Shown: positions 17,222 to 27,130, counted from the first letter of the stretch. The stretch: DNA of 64,000 nt from Halalkalibacter sp. APA_J-10(15) (GCF_023017105.1 NZ_JALKEV010000005.1:62001-126000), one strand, 5' to 3'. Made by a program: numbers and translations. Notes: generated by a model not told the origin, from the sequence alone.

Positions 17222-18055
17222 ATGGCTGAAAAGAAACGCCATTCATTTTCAGTATCTGATCATCCGTTACCATTATATATTGACAGTATTGGGTTCAATC
17301 CAAATGAATTAGACTTTGATCGTCCTGAAGGATATCCGTATTATCACTGGTTGCAAACGGTTGAAGGGGAAGGCTTTTTTAATCTTGCTGGTGAAGAGTT
17401 TGTACTCAAGCCAGGTTATGGCGTGTTTGTCACTCCATACATGCCACATTCTTATTATTCCGATCCTGAAGCAGAAACATTATGGTCTACTTACTATGTA
17501 ACATTTAGTGGGGCGGCAGTCGATCAAATTTTAACGTCTCTCGACATGAACTACTCGGCTGTTTATGAAGAAACCACAAGTATGTCTTTTTCTCAGCTTA
17601 TTGAGGATATGCTTATAAGAATTGAAAAAGAACCACAGTATCTTGCCTATGAATCGTCTGTTCAATTGTATCAATTTTTAATGATGCTGAAAAAACATGG
17701 GAAGCTGAATAATAAACGGTCGGTCCTACAATCGTATGAAAAGATTCGCCCAATTGTAGAATGGTTAGAGACGGTCTATCATGAAGATATTGGTTTAGTG
17801 GAGATGGCAGAGAAGGCGGAGGTTAGTTCTCAGCACCTTAATAAATTATTTCATGAGACTTTTGGAATAAGCCCATATTCCTTCTTAGTGCAGTTACGCA
17901 TACGCGAAGCAAAACGCATTTTATTATCTGAGAAGGCACTACCTTTGAAGGATGTCGCTGGAATTGTAGGCTTTAATGGTGTGAGTCATTTTGTATCAAC
18001 ATTTAAAAAGAGAGAAGGCATTACACCTAGCTCGTATCGGAGCTTACATCGTTAA
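17222..18055 (+). CDS. AraC family transcriptional regulator
   Basis: 277 residues. Residues 1-160 form a cupin-like sensor domain (LAGEEFVLKPGYGVFVTPYMPHSYYS), and the C-terminal 100 residues carry two helix-turn-helix motifs typical of AraC/XylS proteins (LVEMAEKAEVSSQHLNKLFHETFGISPYSFL and LKDVAGIVGFNGVSHFVSTFKKREGITPSSYR). AAGGAGG at 17210 supports the start. Sitting between the galactanase and ganSPQA genes, it is the obvious local regulator and probably responds to galactose or galacto-oligosaccharide. B. subtilis uses a LacI-type GanR for this, so the control logic differs. Confidence 0.9.
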   Translation: MAEKKRHSFSVSDHPLPLYIDSIGFNPNELDFDRPEGYPYYHWLQTVEGEGFFNLAGEEFVLKPGYGVFVTPYMPHSYYSDPEAETLWSTYYVTFSGAAVDQILTSLDMNYSAVYEETTSMSFSQLIEDMLIRIEKEPQYLAYESSVQLYQFLMMLKKHGKLNNKRSVLQSYEKIRPIVEWLETVYHEDIGLVEMAEKAEVSSQHLNKLFHETFGISPYSFLVQLRIREAKRILLSEKALPLKDVAGIVGFNGVSHFVSTFKKREGITPSSYRSLHR

Positions 18056-18081
18056 ATGAATAAACGGTGTAAGTTTTTTTT
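18043..18081 (+). terminator. Terminator overlapping the AraC stop codon
   Basis: CTTACATCGTT (18043-18053) pairs with AACGGTGTAAG (18063-18073) then eight T residues. The left arm includes the last codons of the regulator. Confidence 0.8.
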
Positions 18082-18255
18082 GTTTTGAATAAGTAATTCA
18101 TACATTGAAAACATGTATAACCTAGTAGGAATCGTAGAAAATAACGATATCGATGCGATATATTTTACTGAGACAAAAGAAGGAAAATGAAACATAATGA
18201 ACACTAATTTCAATTTTTGAAACTAACTTAGAATTATTTGATATATCTATATATC

Positions 18256-18270
18256 TGTAAACGCTTTACA
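18256..18270. promoter_or_regulatory. cre site upstream of ganS
   Basis: TGTAAACGCTTTACA is a near-perfect palindrome matching the CcpA consensus TGNAANCGNWNNCA. It lies about 50 bases before the ganS start, so the galactan uptake operon is probably under catabolite repression. Confidence 0.75.
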
Positions 18271-18318
18271 CTATTGATATAGACAAGATGGTTATTAAAA
18301 ATTAGGGGGAAATTGATG

Positions 18319-19578
18319 ATGGAGAAATTGAAAGTTAAATGGTCATTTTTAATTGTAATTAGTTCATTGGTACTAGTATTAGCAGCTTGTGGTGAACCTG
18401 ATCGCGATGGTGCTAATGAATCAGACCTAGAAGAAGGACAAGGCGAAGAAAAACCAAATGAGTTAGTTGTTTGGATTAATGATGAAGATATTGCAGAAGA
18501 TGTTGCAAAGGAAATGTTTGATAAGTACACAGAAGAGACAGGAATTGACATTGTCTTTAATCGTGTAGCTCTACCGGATCAAGTACAAGATTTAGGTTTA
18601 GCTGGTCCGAGTGGGAATGGTCCTGATGTATTTTTTCAACCACATGATTCATTGGGTGATATCGTTGCTCAAGGCTTAGCGCTACCAATGGACTATTCTG
18701 CTGATGAAATGAATCAGTTTAGTGATGTGGCAATTGATGCCTTTACGTATGATGACGAAATTTATGGTGCACCAGTTGCGGTTGAAACGTATTTTGCTTA
18801 TTACAACAAGAGTATTATGGAAGAGCCGCCAGCAACAATTGAAGATGTATTTGAATTTTCAAAAGAGTATACAGATACAAGTCAAGATCAATATGGTTTC
18901 TTAGTCGCTCCAGAATTTTACTATCTCTATTCCTTTATTAACAGTCATGGTGGCTATGTGTTTGGAGAAGAAGATGGAGTATATGACCCAACAGATATTG
19001 GTTTGAATAATGAAGGTGCAGTAGCTGGATTAACACAATACAAAGAATTTATTGACGAAGGTATTCTGCCACGTACGTTAACAGTTGATGTCATGGATGG
19101 ATTATTCTCTGAAGGAAAAGTTGGTATGGTTATTAGTGGCCCTTGGAATTTACCAATTTATGAAGCTGCCCTTGGTGAAGATTTAGCAACAGCTCCACTT
19201 CCACAAATGAATGGTGAAGTTGCTCCTTCATTTGTAGGTGTTAAGTCATGGTTAGTTTCTTACTACTCAGAACACCCTGAATGGGCTGAAGATTTAGCTA
19301 AATTCTTAACGAATGATGAAAACTCTCAATATTACTATGAGGTTACGGGTGAAATTCCACCACGTCCAGAAATTTTAGATGATATTACGGATCCGTTGTA
19401 TGCAGGCTATGCCGAGCAGATCGAGTTTGGTACACCTATGCCAAATATTCCGGCAATGTCAGCTGTTTGGGATATGGATGATGCGATTGAAATGATTAAT
19501 AATGGTGAAGATGTCGCTGAAGTATTAGATGAAATTGTTGAAGATATTAAAGCGAAGATTGAGGTTTCAGGGCAATAG
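18319..19578 (+). CDS. ganS: Galactooligosaccharide-binding lipoprotein
   Basis: About 419 residues; ATG at 18319 chosen for 8-base spacing to AGGGGGA, though ATG 18316 is also possible. Lipoprotein signal ends LVLAAC. The mature part is a family 1 (MalE/GanS-type) solute-binding protein: ELVVWINDEDIAEDVAKEMF, NGPDVFFQPHDSLGDIVAQG, GMVISGPWNLPIYEAAL. It collects beta-1,4-galacto-oligosaccharides released by the wall-bound galactanase and passes them to GanPQ. Assignment of substrate rests on the gene order ganS-ganP-ganQ-ganA, the same as in B. subtilis. Confidence 0.9.
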   Translation: MEKLKVKWSFLIVISSLVLVLAACGEPDRDGANESDLEEGQGEEKPNELVVWINDEDIAEDVAKEMFDKYTEETGIDIVFNRVALPDQVQDLGLAGPSGNGPDVFFQPHDSLGDIVAQGLALPMDYSADEMNQFSDVAIDAFTYDDEIYGAPVAVETYFAYYNKSIMEEPPATIEDVFEFSKEYTDTSQDQYGFLVAPEFYYLYSFINSHGGYVFGEEDGVYDPTDIGLNNEGAVAGLTQYKEFIDEGILPRTLTVDVMDGLFSEGKVGMVISGPWNLPIYEAALGEDLATAPLPQMNGEVAPSFVGVKSWLVSYYSEHPEWAEDLAKFLTNDENSQYYYEVTGEIPPRPEILDDITDPLYAGYAEQIEFGTPMPNIPAMSAVWDMDDAIEMINNGEDVAEVLDEIVEDIKAKIEVSGQ

Positions 19579-19580
19579 TT

Positions 19581-19737
19581 GAGGTCACTGAAAAAATAAA
19601 AATCGTTTTTTCAATCCGTTTCATTTAATTAGCAATGGCTTCACTTGTTGCTTGCTTAATATAGGGAAAAACGACTCCTATCAAGCCTTCCAAAATAGGT
19701 AACAGTTTTGCTTATTGCTCAAAGGGTACCAAAAGGT
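19581..19737 (+). repeat. Dispersed intergenic repeat, copy A
   Basis: About 150 bases that align along their length with 54399-54550, sharing strings such as AGCAATGGCTTCA, TATCAAG, CTTCAAAAT/CTTCCAAAAT and AACAGTTT. Both copies contain an internal hairpin. It begins with GAGGTCACTGAAAAA, related to a motif also found at 62603 and 63633. It lies between ganS and ganP. Confidence 0.6.
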
Positions 19738-19821
19738 TGAATACCAAACTTTTTTAGAGCCCTATAGTCACTTATGTGTCTTAGCAGAAAGAATCTTTGA
19801 GTAGATTGAGTAACACATAAG

Positions 19822-19850
19822 GAGGGTGATTCAAGTATTGAATCATCCTC
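19822..19850 (+). other. Stem-loop between ganS and ganP
   Basis: GAGGGTGATTCAA (19822-19834) pairs with TTGAATCATCCTC (19838-19850), a 13-bp stem (one G-U) with a 3-base loop and no U tract. The left arm hides an AAGGAGGG sequence. Like the hairpin at 4934 it separates a binding-protein gene from its permeases. Confidence 0.65.
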
Positions 19851-19880
19851 TCTTAGATTTTAAGTGAAGAGGTGGGAAGA

Positions 19881-21194
19881 ATGTCAAACGGCCGCCATGA
19901 CGAGAGTCAAAGCCCGAATCAAAGAAAAAACCATAATCCTAAAAAAGCACTTGTTTTATCATTGTTATTCGCCGGATTAGGTCAATTATATAATAAGCGA
20001 TACGTAAAAGGGATTGCGTTCATCATACTTGAACTGGCATTTATTGTGACATTTAAAGACTTTATCCATTTAGGACTATGGGGGATTTCAACACTTGGTA
20101 CAATACCTGGGACAGATCATTCCATTTTTCTACTTGTATATGGACTTGTTTCCATTATTTTATTAGCATTTGTCATTACCTTTTACGTATTTAATGTACG
20201 TGACGCCTATAAACAGGCTCAGCTTATTAAGAAAGGATGGGAAGCGCCGACTTTTAAGGAGTCAGTGAAGGAAGGCTATGATAAATCGTTTCCTTACTTG
20301 TTGACGGCTCCTGGTTTAGTGTTAGTCATTTTTACAGTTGTGTTTCCGTTAATGTTTGCGATTTCGTTAGCATTTACAAATTATGACCTTTACAATTCAC
20401 CACCACGAAATTTAGTTGAATGGGTAGGATTTCAGAACTTTGTTAACTTAGCGACAGTTCCTCTATGGCGTTCTACATTTATTAGTGTCTTTTCATGGAC
20501 GATTATATGGACATTAGTGGCTACGAGTCTGCAAATTGCTTTAGGTCTTTTCTTAGCTGTTCTCGTTAACGATGCTCGCATTAAATTTAAAAAGACGATT
20601 CGGACGATTTTAATTTTACCTTGGGCTGTTCCAGGCTTCGTTTCGATTTTGATTTTTGCTGCAATGTTTAACGATCAATTTGGAGCAATTAACCGTGATA
20701 TTATGGAACCGCTTTTCGGAGTGAGCTTACCGTGGCTGACGGATCCTTTTTATACGAGAATTGTTTTAATTATGATCCAAACTTGGTTAGGGTATCCGTT
20801 TATATTTGCTTTATTTTCAGGGGTTCTTCAAAGTATTTCGAAGGATTGGTATGAAGCTGCGGAAGTTGATGGGGCAAGCAGGTGGCAAAAGTTCCGTAAC
20901 ATTACGTTACCGCATGTGCTATTTGCAACAGCACCACTTTTAATCATCCAATATACGACTAACTTTAATAACTTCAATATTATTTACTTATTTAATCAAG
21001 GTGGACCGGCTGTCCGCGGTCAAAGTGCGGGTGGTACGGACATTCTCATTTCCTGGGTGTATAGCTTAACCTTTGAAACGAGTAATTATAGTATGGCTGC
21101 GGCAATTTCCTTAATTATAGGGTTAATGGTCTCGATATTTGCCATCTTCCAGTTTAGAAAGACAAGCTCATTTAAAGAGGAGGGGAAACGATAA
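19881..21194 (+). CDS. ganP: Galactooligosaccharide ABC transporter permease GanP
   Basis: 437 residues from ATG 19881 (GAGGTGGG before it; GTG at 19872 lies too close). MalF/GanP-type permease with an N-terminal extension: two extra helices (ALVLSLLFAGLGQLYNKRYV, a TM2-like motif, then IILELAFIV) precede the usual six-helix core starting LLTAPGLVLVIFTVVFPLMF. The ATPase-docking loop is DWYEAAEVDGASRWQKFRNITLP around residues 322-344. Imports galacto-oligosaccharides with GanS and GanQ. Stop overlaps the ganQ start by one base. Confidence 0.92.
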   Translation: MSNGRHDESQSPNQRKNHNPKKALVLSLLFAGLGQLYNKRYVKGIAFIILELAFIVTFKDFIHLGLWGISTLGTIPGTDHSIFLLVYGLVSIILLAFVITFYVFNVRDAYKQAQLIKKGWEAPTFKESVKEGYDKSFPYLLTAPGLVLVIFTVVFPLMFAISLAFTNYDLYNSPPRNLVEWVGFQNFVNLATVPLWRSTFISVFSWTIIWTLVATSLQIALGLFLAVLVNDARIKFKKTIRTILILPWAVPGFVSILIFAAMFNDQFGAINRDIMEPLFGVSLPWLTDPFYTRIVLIMIQTWLGYPFIFALFSGVLQSISKDWYEAAEVDGASRWQKFRNITLPHVLFATAPLLIIQYTTNFNNFNIIYLFNQGGPAVRGQSAGGTDILISWVYSLTFETSNYSMAAAISLIIGLMVSIFAIFQFRKTSSFKEEGKR

Positions 21195-22036
21195 TGAATC
21201 GAAAAACGAAATCACGTTTAGAAGTTGCCGGTATTTACTTTATCTTTGGTATTATGGCTGTCATTATTATTTACCCTCTCGTATGGGCATTTGGAATGTC
21301 TTTGAATTCGGGAAGAAGCTTGTATTCAGCTACAATTATTCCGGAAAATTGGTCATTGGAACATTACAAATGGTTATTTACAGATCCTAGAAGTAACTAT
21401 TTGCTATGGTACCGAAATAGTATGATCGTTTCTGGAATGTCGGCGTTGTTCTCAGTTATTATTACATGTCTTGTAGCGTATAGCTTCTCAAGGTATCAAT
21501 TTGTTGGAAGAAAAACGGGGTTATATACGTTCTTAATCCTACAAATGTTCCCGGTGTTAATGGCAATGGTAGCCATTTATATTATGTTAGATTTAATCGG
21601 TTTGTTGAATACATTGACTGGGTTGATTTTAGTTTATGTAGGTGGACAAATTCCATTTAATGCATGGCTCGTCAAAGGATATTTAGATACGATACCAAAG
21701 GAATTGGATGAGGCAGCTCATATTGATGGAGCTGGACATATGACGGTATTTTTAAAAATTGTTTTACCGTTAGCAAAACCGATTCTAGCGGTTGTCGCTC
21801 TCTTCAATTTTATGACACCATTATTTGATTTTATTTTACCGTCAATTATATTACGTAGTCCGGAAAACTATACGATTGCTCTAGGGCTATTCAATTTTAT
21901 TAATGATGAGTTTTCAAATAACTTCACCCGTTTTGCAGCAGGATCGATCTTGATAGCCATTCCAGTAGCTATCGTCTACTTGTTCTTACAACGCTTCTTA
22001 ATTTCAGGGTTAACTGCTGGAGGAACAAAGGGGTAA
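21194..22036 (+). CDS. ganQ: Galactooligosaccharide ABC transporter permease GanQ
   Basis: 280 residues, MalG-type, six helices. The docking loop ELDEAAHIDGAGHMTVFLKIVLP lies around 174-196 and the C-terminus ends ISGLTAGGTKG, as in MalG/GanQ proteins. AGAGGAGGGG precedes the start, which overlaps ganP by one base, so both are made at similar levels. No ATPase gene follows; MsmX or an equivalent is presumably used. Confidence 0.93.
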   Translation: MNRKTKSRLEVAGIYFIFGIMAVIIIYPLVWAFGMSLNSGRSLYSATIIPENWSLEHYKWLFTDPRSNYLLWYRNSMIVSGMSALFSVIITCLVAYSFSRYQFVGRKTGLYTFLILQMFPVLMAMVAIYIMLDLIGLLNTLTGLILVYVGGQIPFNAWLVKGYLDTIPKELDEAAHIDGAGHMTVFLKIVLPLAKPILAVVALFNFMTPLFDFILPSIILRSPENYTIALGLFNFINDEFSNNFTRFAAGSILIAIPVAIVYLFLQRFLISGLTAGGTKG

Positions 22037-22096
22037 GACAAATAATAGGATTGTGAGAGAAATGAAAGTTAAAAATAGTAAAGATAGGTGATTAAC

Positions 22097-24160
22097 GTGA
22101 CCAAACGCTTTAAACCAATACATGAAAACGTAACAGGAATGCTTCATGGGGCTGATTACAATCCAGAGCAATGGTTAAAATACCCTGGCGTATTCGAGGA
22201 AGATATTCGCTTAATGAAGATAGCGAAATGTAATGTAATGTCTGTGGGAATTTTTTCTTGGGCGATGATAGAGCCAGAGGAAGGTGTGTTTCAGTTTGAA
22301 TGGTTAGACCATGTATTAGATACGTTTGCTGCCAATGGCATTTCAGCCTTTTTGGCTACACCAAGTGGAGCAAGACCAACTTGGATGTCAGAGTCATATC
22401 CAGAGGTGCTACGTGTTGGGCCAAATCGTGTCCGAAACTTACATGGAATGCGACATAATCATTGCTTCACCTCTCCAGTGTATCGTGAAAAAGTAACGAT
22501 CATGAATTCGAAATTGGCTGATCGCTATGCGTATCATCCTGCTGTCATTGGCTGGCATATTTCAAATGAGTTTGGTGGGGAATGCCATTGTGACTACTGT
22601 CAGAATGCATTTCGTAATTGGTTAAAAAACAAATATGGATCTTTGGAACAGTTAAATGATGCTTGGTGGACAACATTCTGGAGTCATACGTATACAAGCT
22701 GGTCTCAAGTGGAATCACCAGCACCTCATGGTGAGACGATGGTTCATGGACAAAACCTTGATTGGAAACGCTTTGTTAGTGACCAGACGATTAATTTTTA
22801 TAAGCATGAATTGCAGCCATTGAAGAAGGTTAGACCTGAGTTATCAGCGACAACGAATTTTATGGACACGTTCGAAGGCTTGATTTATTCAGACTTTGCT
22901 AAAGTAGTAGACTTTGTCTCATGGGATTCATATCCGACATGGCATGCAAGTGAGGACGAGACAGATATTGCTGCTTGGACAGCGATGAATCATGATATGT
23001 TCCGATCCTTAAAAGGAGGCCAGCCTTTTTATTTAATGGAAAGTACGCCAAGCTTAACGAACTGGCAGCCGATTAGTAAATTAAAGCGTCCGGGAATGCA
23101 TCTGCTTTCATCATTACAGGCAGTTGCCCATGGTTCGGACTCTGTACAATATTTCCAATGGAGAAAAAGTCGTGGCTCTAGTGAAAAGTTCCATGGTGCT
23201 GTCGTTGATCATGTTGGTCATGAGCATACACGTGTTTTCAAAGAGGTAGCTGATGTTGGTCAAGCATTAGAGAACTTAGAAGAAGTGTCAGGTACGACGA
23301 TTGATGCAGAAGTAGCGATTATTTTTGATACAGAAAATCGTTGGGCTGTTAAGGATGCTCAAGGACCACGTAACAAAGGTATTCACTATGAACAAACGAT
23401 TCTGAAACATTACAAAGCTTTCTGGGAACAAGGTGTCGGTATTGATGTGATTGATATGACAGCTGACTTATCAAAATATAAAGTAGTTGTTGCCCCAATG
23501 CTCTATATGGTGAAAGATGGAGTTGGGGAGAGAATCGAACAATTTGTTAAGGCAGGTGGTACGTTTGTGACGACATACTGGTCTGGAATCGTCAATGAAA
23601 ATGATTTAACATTCTTAACGGGTTTTCCAGGACCGCTTCGTCAAACGCTCGGTATTTGGTCTGAGGAAATCGATGGCTTGCATGATGAACAAACGAATGG
23701 AGTCCGTTTTATCGAAGAGAACACCCTCGGACTAAAAGGCGAGTATACAGCACACGAGCTCTGTGACTTGATCCATACAGAAGGTGCAGAAGCGTTAGCC
23801 TATTATACGAATGATTTTTATGAGAATCGCCCAGCTGTGACAGTAAATTCTTACGGTGAAGGGAAGGCTTATTATATTGCATCTCGAAATCAAGAGCCTT
23901 TTAACACTGAATTCTTTAGTAAGCTCATTCAACAAGCTGGTGTGAGAACCGAAATCAGCTCTCAGCTTCCTAAAGGAGTATCGATCAGCCGCAGAACGGA
24001 TGGAACGAATGATTATCTTTTCTTAATGAATTTCACAGATGAGGAACAGCAAGTTGACGTTTGTGATGGTCAATTTGAAAATCTTCTTTCTAAGGAACGT
24101 CATCGCCTTAATGTTGTGACTTTACCACCTTATGAAATTAAAGTTCTAAAAACGATTTAA
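22097..24160 (+). CDS. ganA: GH42 beta-galactosidase GanA
   Basis: 687 residues starting from GTG 22097 (GATAGGTG upstream; a GTG at 22088 is in frame but lies in the ribosome binding site). GH42 architecture: TIM barrel with acid/base Glu158 in HISNEFGGECHCDYC and nucleophile Glu315 in YLMESTPS, then a trimerisation domain and small beta domain. Cysteines in the CHCDYC segment match the metal site of GH42 enzymes. No signal peptide, so it splits imported galacto-oligosaccharides to galactose inside the cell. Last gene of ganSPQA, followed by a terminator. Confidence 0.95.
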   Translation: MTKRFKPIHENVTGMLHGADYNPEQWLKYPGVFEEDIRLMKIAKCNVMSVGIFSWAMIEPEEGVFQFEWLDHVLDTFAANGISAFLATPSGARPTWMSESYPEVLRVGPNRVRNLHGMRHNHCFTSPVYREKVTIMNSKLADRYAYHPAVIGWHISNEFGGECHCDYCQNAFRNWLKNKYGSLEQLNDAWWTTFWSHTYTSWSQVESPAPHGETMVHGQNLDWKRFVSDQTINFYKHELQPLKKVRPELSATTNFMDTFEGLIYSDFAKVVDFVSWDSYPTWHASEDETDIAAWTAMNHDMFRSLKGGQPFYLMESTPSLTNWQPISKLKRPGMHLLSSLQAVAHGSDSVQYFQWRKSRGSSEKFHGAVVDHVGHEHTRVFKEVADVGQALENLEEVSGTTIDAEVAIIFDTENRWAVKDAQGPRNKGIHYEQTILKHYKAFWEQGVGIDVIDMTADLSKYKVVVAPMLYMVKDGVGERIEQFVKAGGTFVTTYWSGIVNENDLTFLTGFPGPLRQTLGIWSEEIDGLHDEQTNGVRFIEENTLGLKGEYTAHELCDLIHTEGAEALAYYTNDFYENRPAVTVNSYGEGKAYYIASRNQEPFNTEFFSKLIQQAGVRTEISSQLPKGVSISRRTDGTNDYLFLMNFTDEEQQVDVCDGQFENLLSKERHRLNVVTLPPYEIKVLKTI

Positions 24161-24169
24161 TTTGATTTT

Positions 24170-24205
24170 AAAGCACGTCTAGATTCTTTCTAGAGGTGCT
24201 TTTTC
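24170..24205 (+). terminator. Terminator after ganA
   Basis: AAGCACGTCTAGA pairs with TCTAGAGGTGCTT (one mismatch), then TTTTC. Confidence 0.8.
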
Positions 24206-24446
24206 AGAATCCACACATGAACATATCAATCTGTGCGTTTTTTGGAAAACAAACAAACTACGACCTATACAATTTAACAGTCTTTGTCATTCTTCATGTA
24301 CGATTGAGTTGTTTTTTTGTGTGATAGCAAAAATAGTAAATAAATAAGAAAGAAATTTTCACATTCCTTTCAGTTAATATGTATAGTAATTACGTAAAAA
24401 ATGGTATTATAATAGTACAATGTTAACAGGTTAAGAGGGGTATGAA

Positions 24447-25685
24447 ATGGAAGTTTTTGTTGCACGTCAGCCAATACTTACAAAAAATGAAGAGGTCTAT
24501 GCTTATGAGCTTCTTTATCGTAATAATGAAAAAAACCAGTTTAGTAACATTGATGGGGATGTTGCGACAACGGATGTTTTGATTAATAGCTTTTTTACGA
24601 TTGGTATTGATCAGCTTTCAGAAGGTAAACCATGCTTTATTAATTTCACTGAGAATTTATTAAAAAAAGGGGTAGCAACTTATTTTCCTCCTGAGATGAT
24701 CGTCATTGAAATACTAGAGACTGTAGAAATTACATCTGAAATAGTAGAAATTTGTAAACAGCTCAGATATAAAGGCTACAAAATAGCGTTAGATGATTTT
24801 GTGTACGATCAACTAAGCCTAGTATCTGAAAATATGTATCAACTAGTTGATATTATTAAGATTGATATTAGACAAACGAATCGAGCTAAACGGAAAAAGA
24901 TGCTACAACAATTACGCCCATATCAAATTGATTTTTTAGCTGAAAAAGTTGAAACTCGCGAAGAGTATGAAATGTGCTTATTTGATGGGTTTGTATTCTT
25001 TCAAGGTTACTTCTTTTGCAAACCAGCTGTTATTAGATCAAGAGACGTTGATGCGTTTTCAAGTATTTATGTGGAGATATTGTATGAGCTATCACAAAAA
25101 GATCCTAATGTCGATCGTATATCGGAAATGATTGAAAGAGATGTAGCACTTTCGTATAAGTTAATTAAATTGATTAACTCATCGACTTTTCATTTAATAA
25201 CATCTATTCAATCGATTAAGCATGCTATAATGCTTTTAGGTTTAGATGAGATAAAGAAATGGATATATTTATTAGCTTTTCAAAATGGACAACGAAGCTC
25301 CCAGCAAGTTATTGATGAAGCGATTAAAATGTGTTTAATTAGGGCAAAAACGTGCGAGTACATTGGTTCATATTCACAAATGAAAAAGATGAAATCTAGC
25401 TATTTTTTGGTTGGTATGTTTTCTTTAATGGATATGATTTTAATGAAGCCGTTACCAGATGTCATTAAAGATCTTCCATTAGAACCTAGCATTAAAGCGG
25501 CGTTACTAGGGGAAGAAAATACATATAAGCCTGTACTTGACGCGGCCATTGCATTAGAAAAGGGAGATTGGCCAACAATAGATGAAGTTGCTTTCACTTT
25601 AAATGTGTCACCAGCTACGTTATTTGATGCATATACTCATGCTGTGAAGGATGTACAAAAAATTATTAGTCAGTTTATTCTATAA
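24447..25685 (+). CDS. yuxH: EAL-HDOD signalling protein, YuxH-like
   Basis: 412 residues: an N-terminal EAL-type domain (about 1-200) and a C-terminal HDOD domain (about 203-395). Of the EAL motifs, ELLYR replaces EAL-x-R and ALDDF is kept, but other metal and general-base positions look altered, so c-di-GMP hydrolysis is doubtful, as for B. subtilis YuxH. The HDOD part (YKLIKLINSSTFHLITSIQSIKHAIMLLGL) is characteristic. A regulatory or scaffold role is likely; targets unknown. Monocistronic with its own terminator, and unrelated in function to the sugar genes on both sides. Confidence 0.9.
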   Translation: MEVFVARQPILTKNEEVYAYELLYRNNEKNQFSNIDGDVATTDVLINSFFTIGIDQLSEGKPCFINFTENLLKKGVATYFPPEMIVIEILETVEITSEIVEICKQLRYKGYKIALDDFVYDQLSLVSENMYQLVDIIKIDIRQTNRAKRKKMLQQLRPYQIDFLAEKVETREEYEMCLFDGFVFFQGYFFCKPAVIRSRDVDAFSSIYVEILYELSQKDPNVDRISEMIERDVALSYKLIKLINSSTFHLITSIQSIKHAIMLLGLDEIKKWIYLLAFQNGQRSSQQVIDEAIKMCLIRAKTCEYIGSYSQMKKMKSSYFLVGMFSLMDMILMKPLPDVIKDLPLEPSIKAALLGEENTYKPVLDAAIALEKGDWPTIDEVAFTLNVSPATLFDAYTHAVKDVQKIISQFIL

Positions 25686-25695
25686 ATTTCTTTAT

Positions 25696-25727
25696 ACTAC
25701 TGTTCGTACATAGCAGTAGTTTTTTTG
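25696..25727 (+). terminator. Terminator after yuxH-like gene
   Basis: ACTACTG pairs with CAGTAGT followed by TTTTTTT. Confidence 0.8.
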
Positions 25728-25756
25728 TTAACAATAAAACAAAGTGAGCTTTCTAT

Positions 25757-25770
25757 AGAAAGCGCTTCAT
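25757..25770. promoter_or_regulatory. cre/LacI-type operator before GH130 gene
   Basis: TAGAAAGCGCTTCA with palindromic core GAAGCGCTTC-like (AAAGCGCTT). It lies about 100 bases before the mannosyl-glucose phosphorylase gene and resembles the sites at 2033 and 3519. Confidence 0.5.
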
Positions 25771-25866
25771 TGCGAAGTTGACACACGAAATGAAATTAAG
25801 TTATTATTGATGAGTGAAATAGAGTTAACGATAAACTAATAAAACAAACTGTTTAAGGAAGGTTGA

Positions 25867-27054
25867 ATGACTATGATTCATGAAAAGTATTTTGAGTTGT
25901 TAGAAAAACAAAATGAATACCTTGCAAAAAAAAATAAAAAGAAGAAAGAGTTTTATAACGGTATTTACGATCGTTATGAAGATCCAGTTTTAACAAGACA
26001 TCATGTTCCTCTACACTGGAGGTTTGATCTTAATAAACAATCTAATCCATTTTTTATGGAGCGTTTAGGCGTAAATGCTACCTTTAACCCTGGGGCTATT
26101 TATTTGAACGGGAAGTATTATATGGTCGTACGATTAGAAGGGGTTGATCGTAAGTCTATATTTGCTATAGCAGAGAGTGAAAACGGTATTGATCAATTTC
26201 AGTTTATTCATACACCGATTACTTGGGAAAACCCTTATAAAGATGAAACGAATATATATGATATGAGATTAGTACAGCATGAAGATGGCTGGATTTATGG
26301 GATCTATTGTTCCGAAAGCAAGGATCCTGAAGCATCTCAATTTGATACGTCAAGTGCAGTTGCTCAAGCCGCTCTTGTTCGAACGAAAGATCTGAAATCT
26401 TGGGAACGCCTTCCAAATATTGAGACACCATCTCCTCAACAACGAAATGTAGTGCTACACCCTGAATTTGTGGATGGGAAGTATGCCTTTTATACAAGAC
26501 CACAAGATGGCTTCATCTCCACTGGGAAAGGTGGAGGAATTGCTTTTGGTGTATGTGACGACATTGAAAAACCGGTTATTTCAGAAGAAACGATCATGGA
26601 TGAAAAGGTGTATCACACTGTGTATGAGGTGAAAAATGGCCAAGGGCCTGCGCCGATCAAAACGGATAAGGGTTGGATTCACATTGCGCATGGAGTTCGA
26701 AATACAGCTGCTGGTTTACGATATGTCCTATATACCTTTGCGACTAGCTTAGAAGCTCCTGAGAAGATTATTGCTAAGCCTGGTGGACATTTTATTGCCC
26801 CATATGATGAAGAACGTGTCGGAGATGTTTCAAATGTAATTTTTTGCAATGGTGCAGTTGTAAATGAGCAAAATGAAGTATTTATCTATTATGCTTCAAG
26901 TGACACAAGGATTCACGTAGCGACAACAACGATTGAAAAGCTAGTAGACTATACGTTCCAAACACCTGAGGATCCGTTACATTCGATCGAAAATGCTAAG
27001 CAACGTAAAGAGTTAGTAGAGAAAAACCTGCACTTACTTAAAAGTATTAAGTAA
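25867..27054 (+). CDS. GH130 4-O-beta-D-mannosyl-D-glucose phosphorylase
   Basis: 395 residues, matching the length of GH130 subfamily 1 enzymes. The N-terminal helix ([23 protein letters not shown]) and [28 protein letters not shown] are characteristic. Asp132 in NIYDMR aligns with the proton donor of characterised family members. The enzyme uses phosphate to split beta-1,4-mannosyl-glucose into mannose 1-phosphate and glucose; manno-oligosaccharide phosphorylase (subfamily 2) is the alternative. The epimerase at 28731 makes its substrate from mannobiose, which strongly supports the call. AAGGAAGG precedes the ATG. Cytoplasmic. Confidence 0.9.
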   Translation: MTMIHEKYFELLEKQNEYLAKKNKKKKEFYNGIYDRYEDPVLTRHHVPLHWRFDLNKQSNPFFMERLGVNATFNPGAIYLNGKYYMVVRLEGVDRKSIFAIAESENGIDQFQFIHTPITWENPYKDETNIYDMRLVQHEDGWIYGIYCSESKDPEASQFDTSSAVAQAALVRTKDLKSWERLPNIETPSPQQRNVVLHPEFVDGKYAFYTRPQDGFISTGKGGGIAFGVCDDIEKPVISEETIMDEKVYHTVYEVKNGQGPAPIKTDKGWIHIAHGVRNTAAGLRYVLYTFATSLEAPEKIIAKPGGHFIAPYDEERVGDVSNVIFCNGAVVNEQNEVFIYYASSDTRIHVATTTIEKLVDYTFQTPEDPLHSIENAKQRKELVEKNLHLLKSIK

Positions 27055-27130
27055 GTCATAGGAAAAAATAGTTGCAACCTTTTGGTTCGCTTAGTATTCT
27101 TAGTATGTGATAGTGCAAATTTAGTATTGA

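Noticed and set aside
24206-24446. Possible small RNA or riboswitch before the EAL-HDOD gene
   Set aside because: AT-rich with a short GATTGAGTTGTTTTTTTG run but no convincing stem or conserved aptamer pattern.
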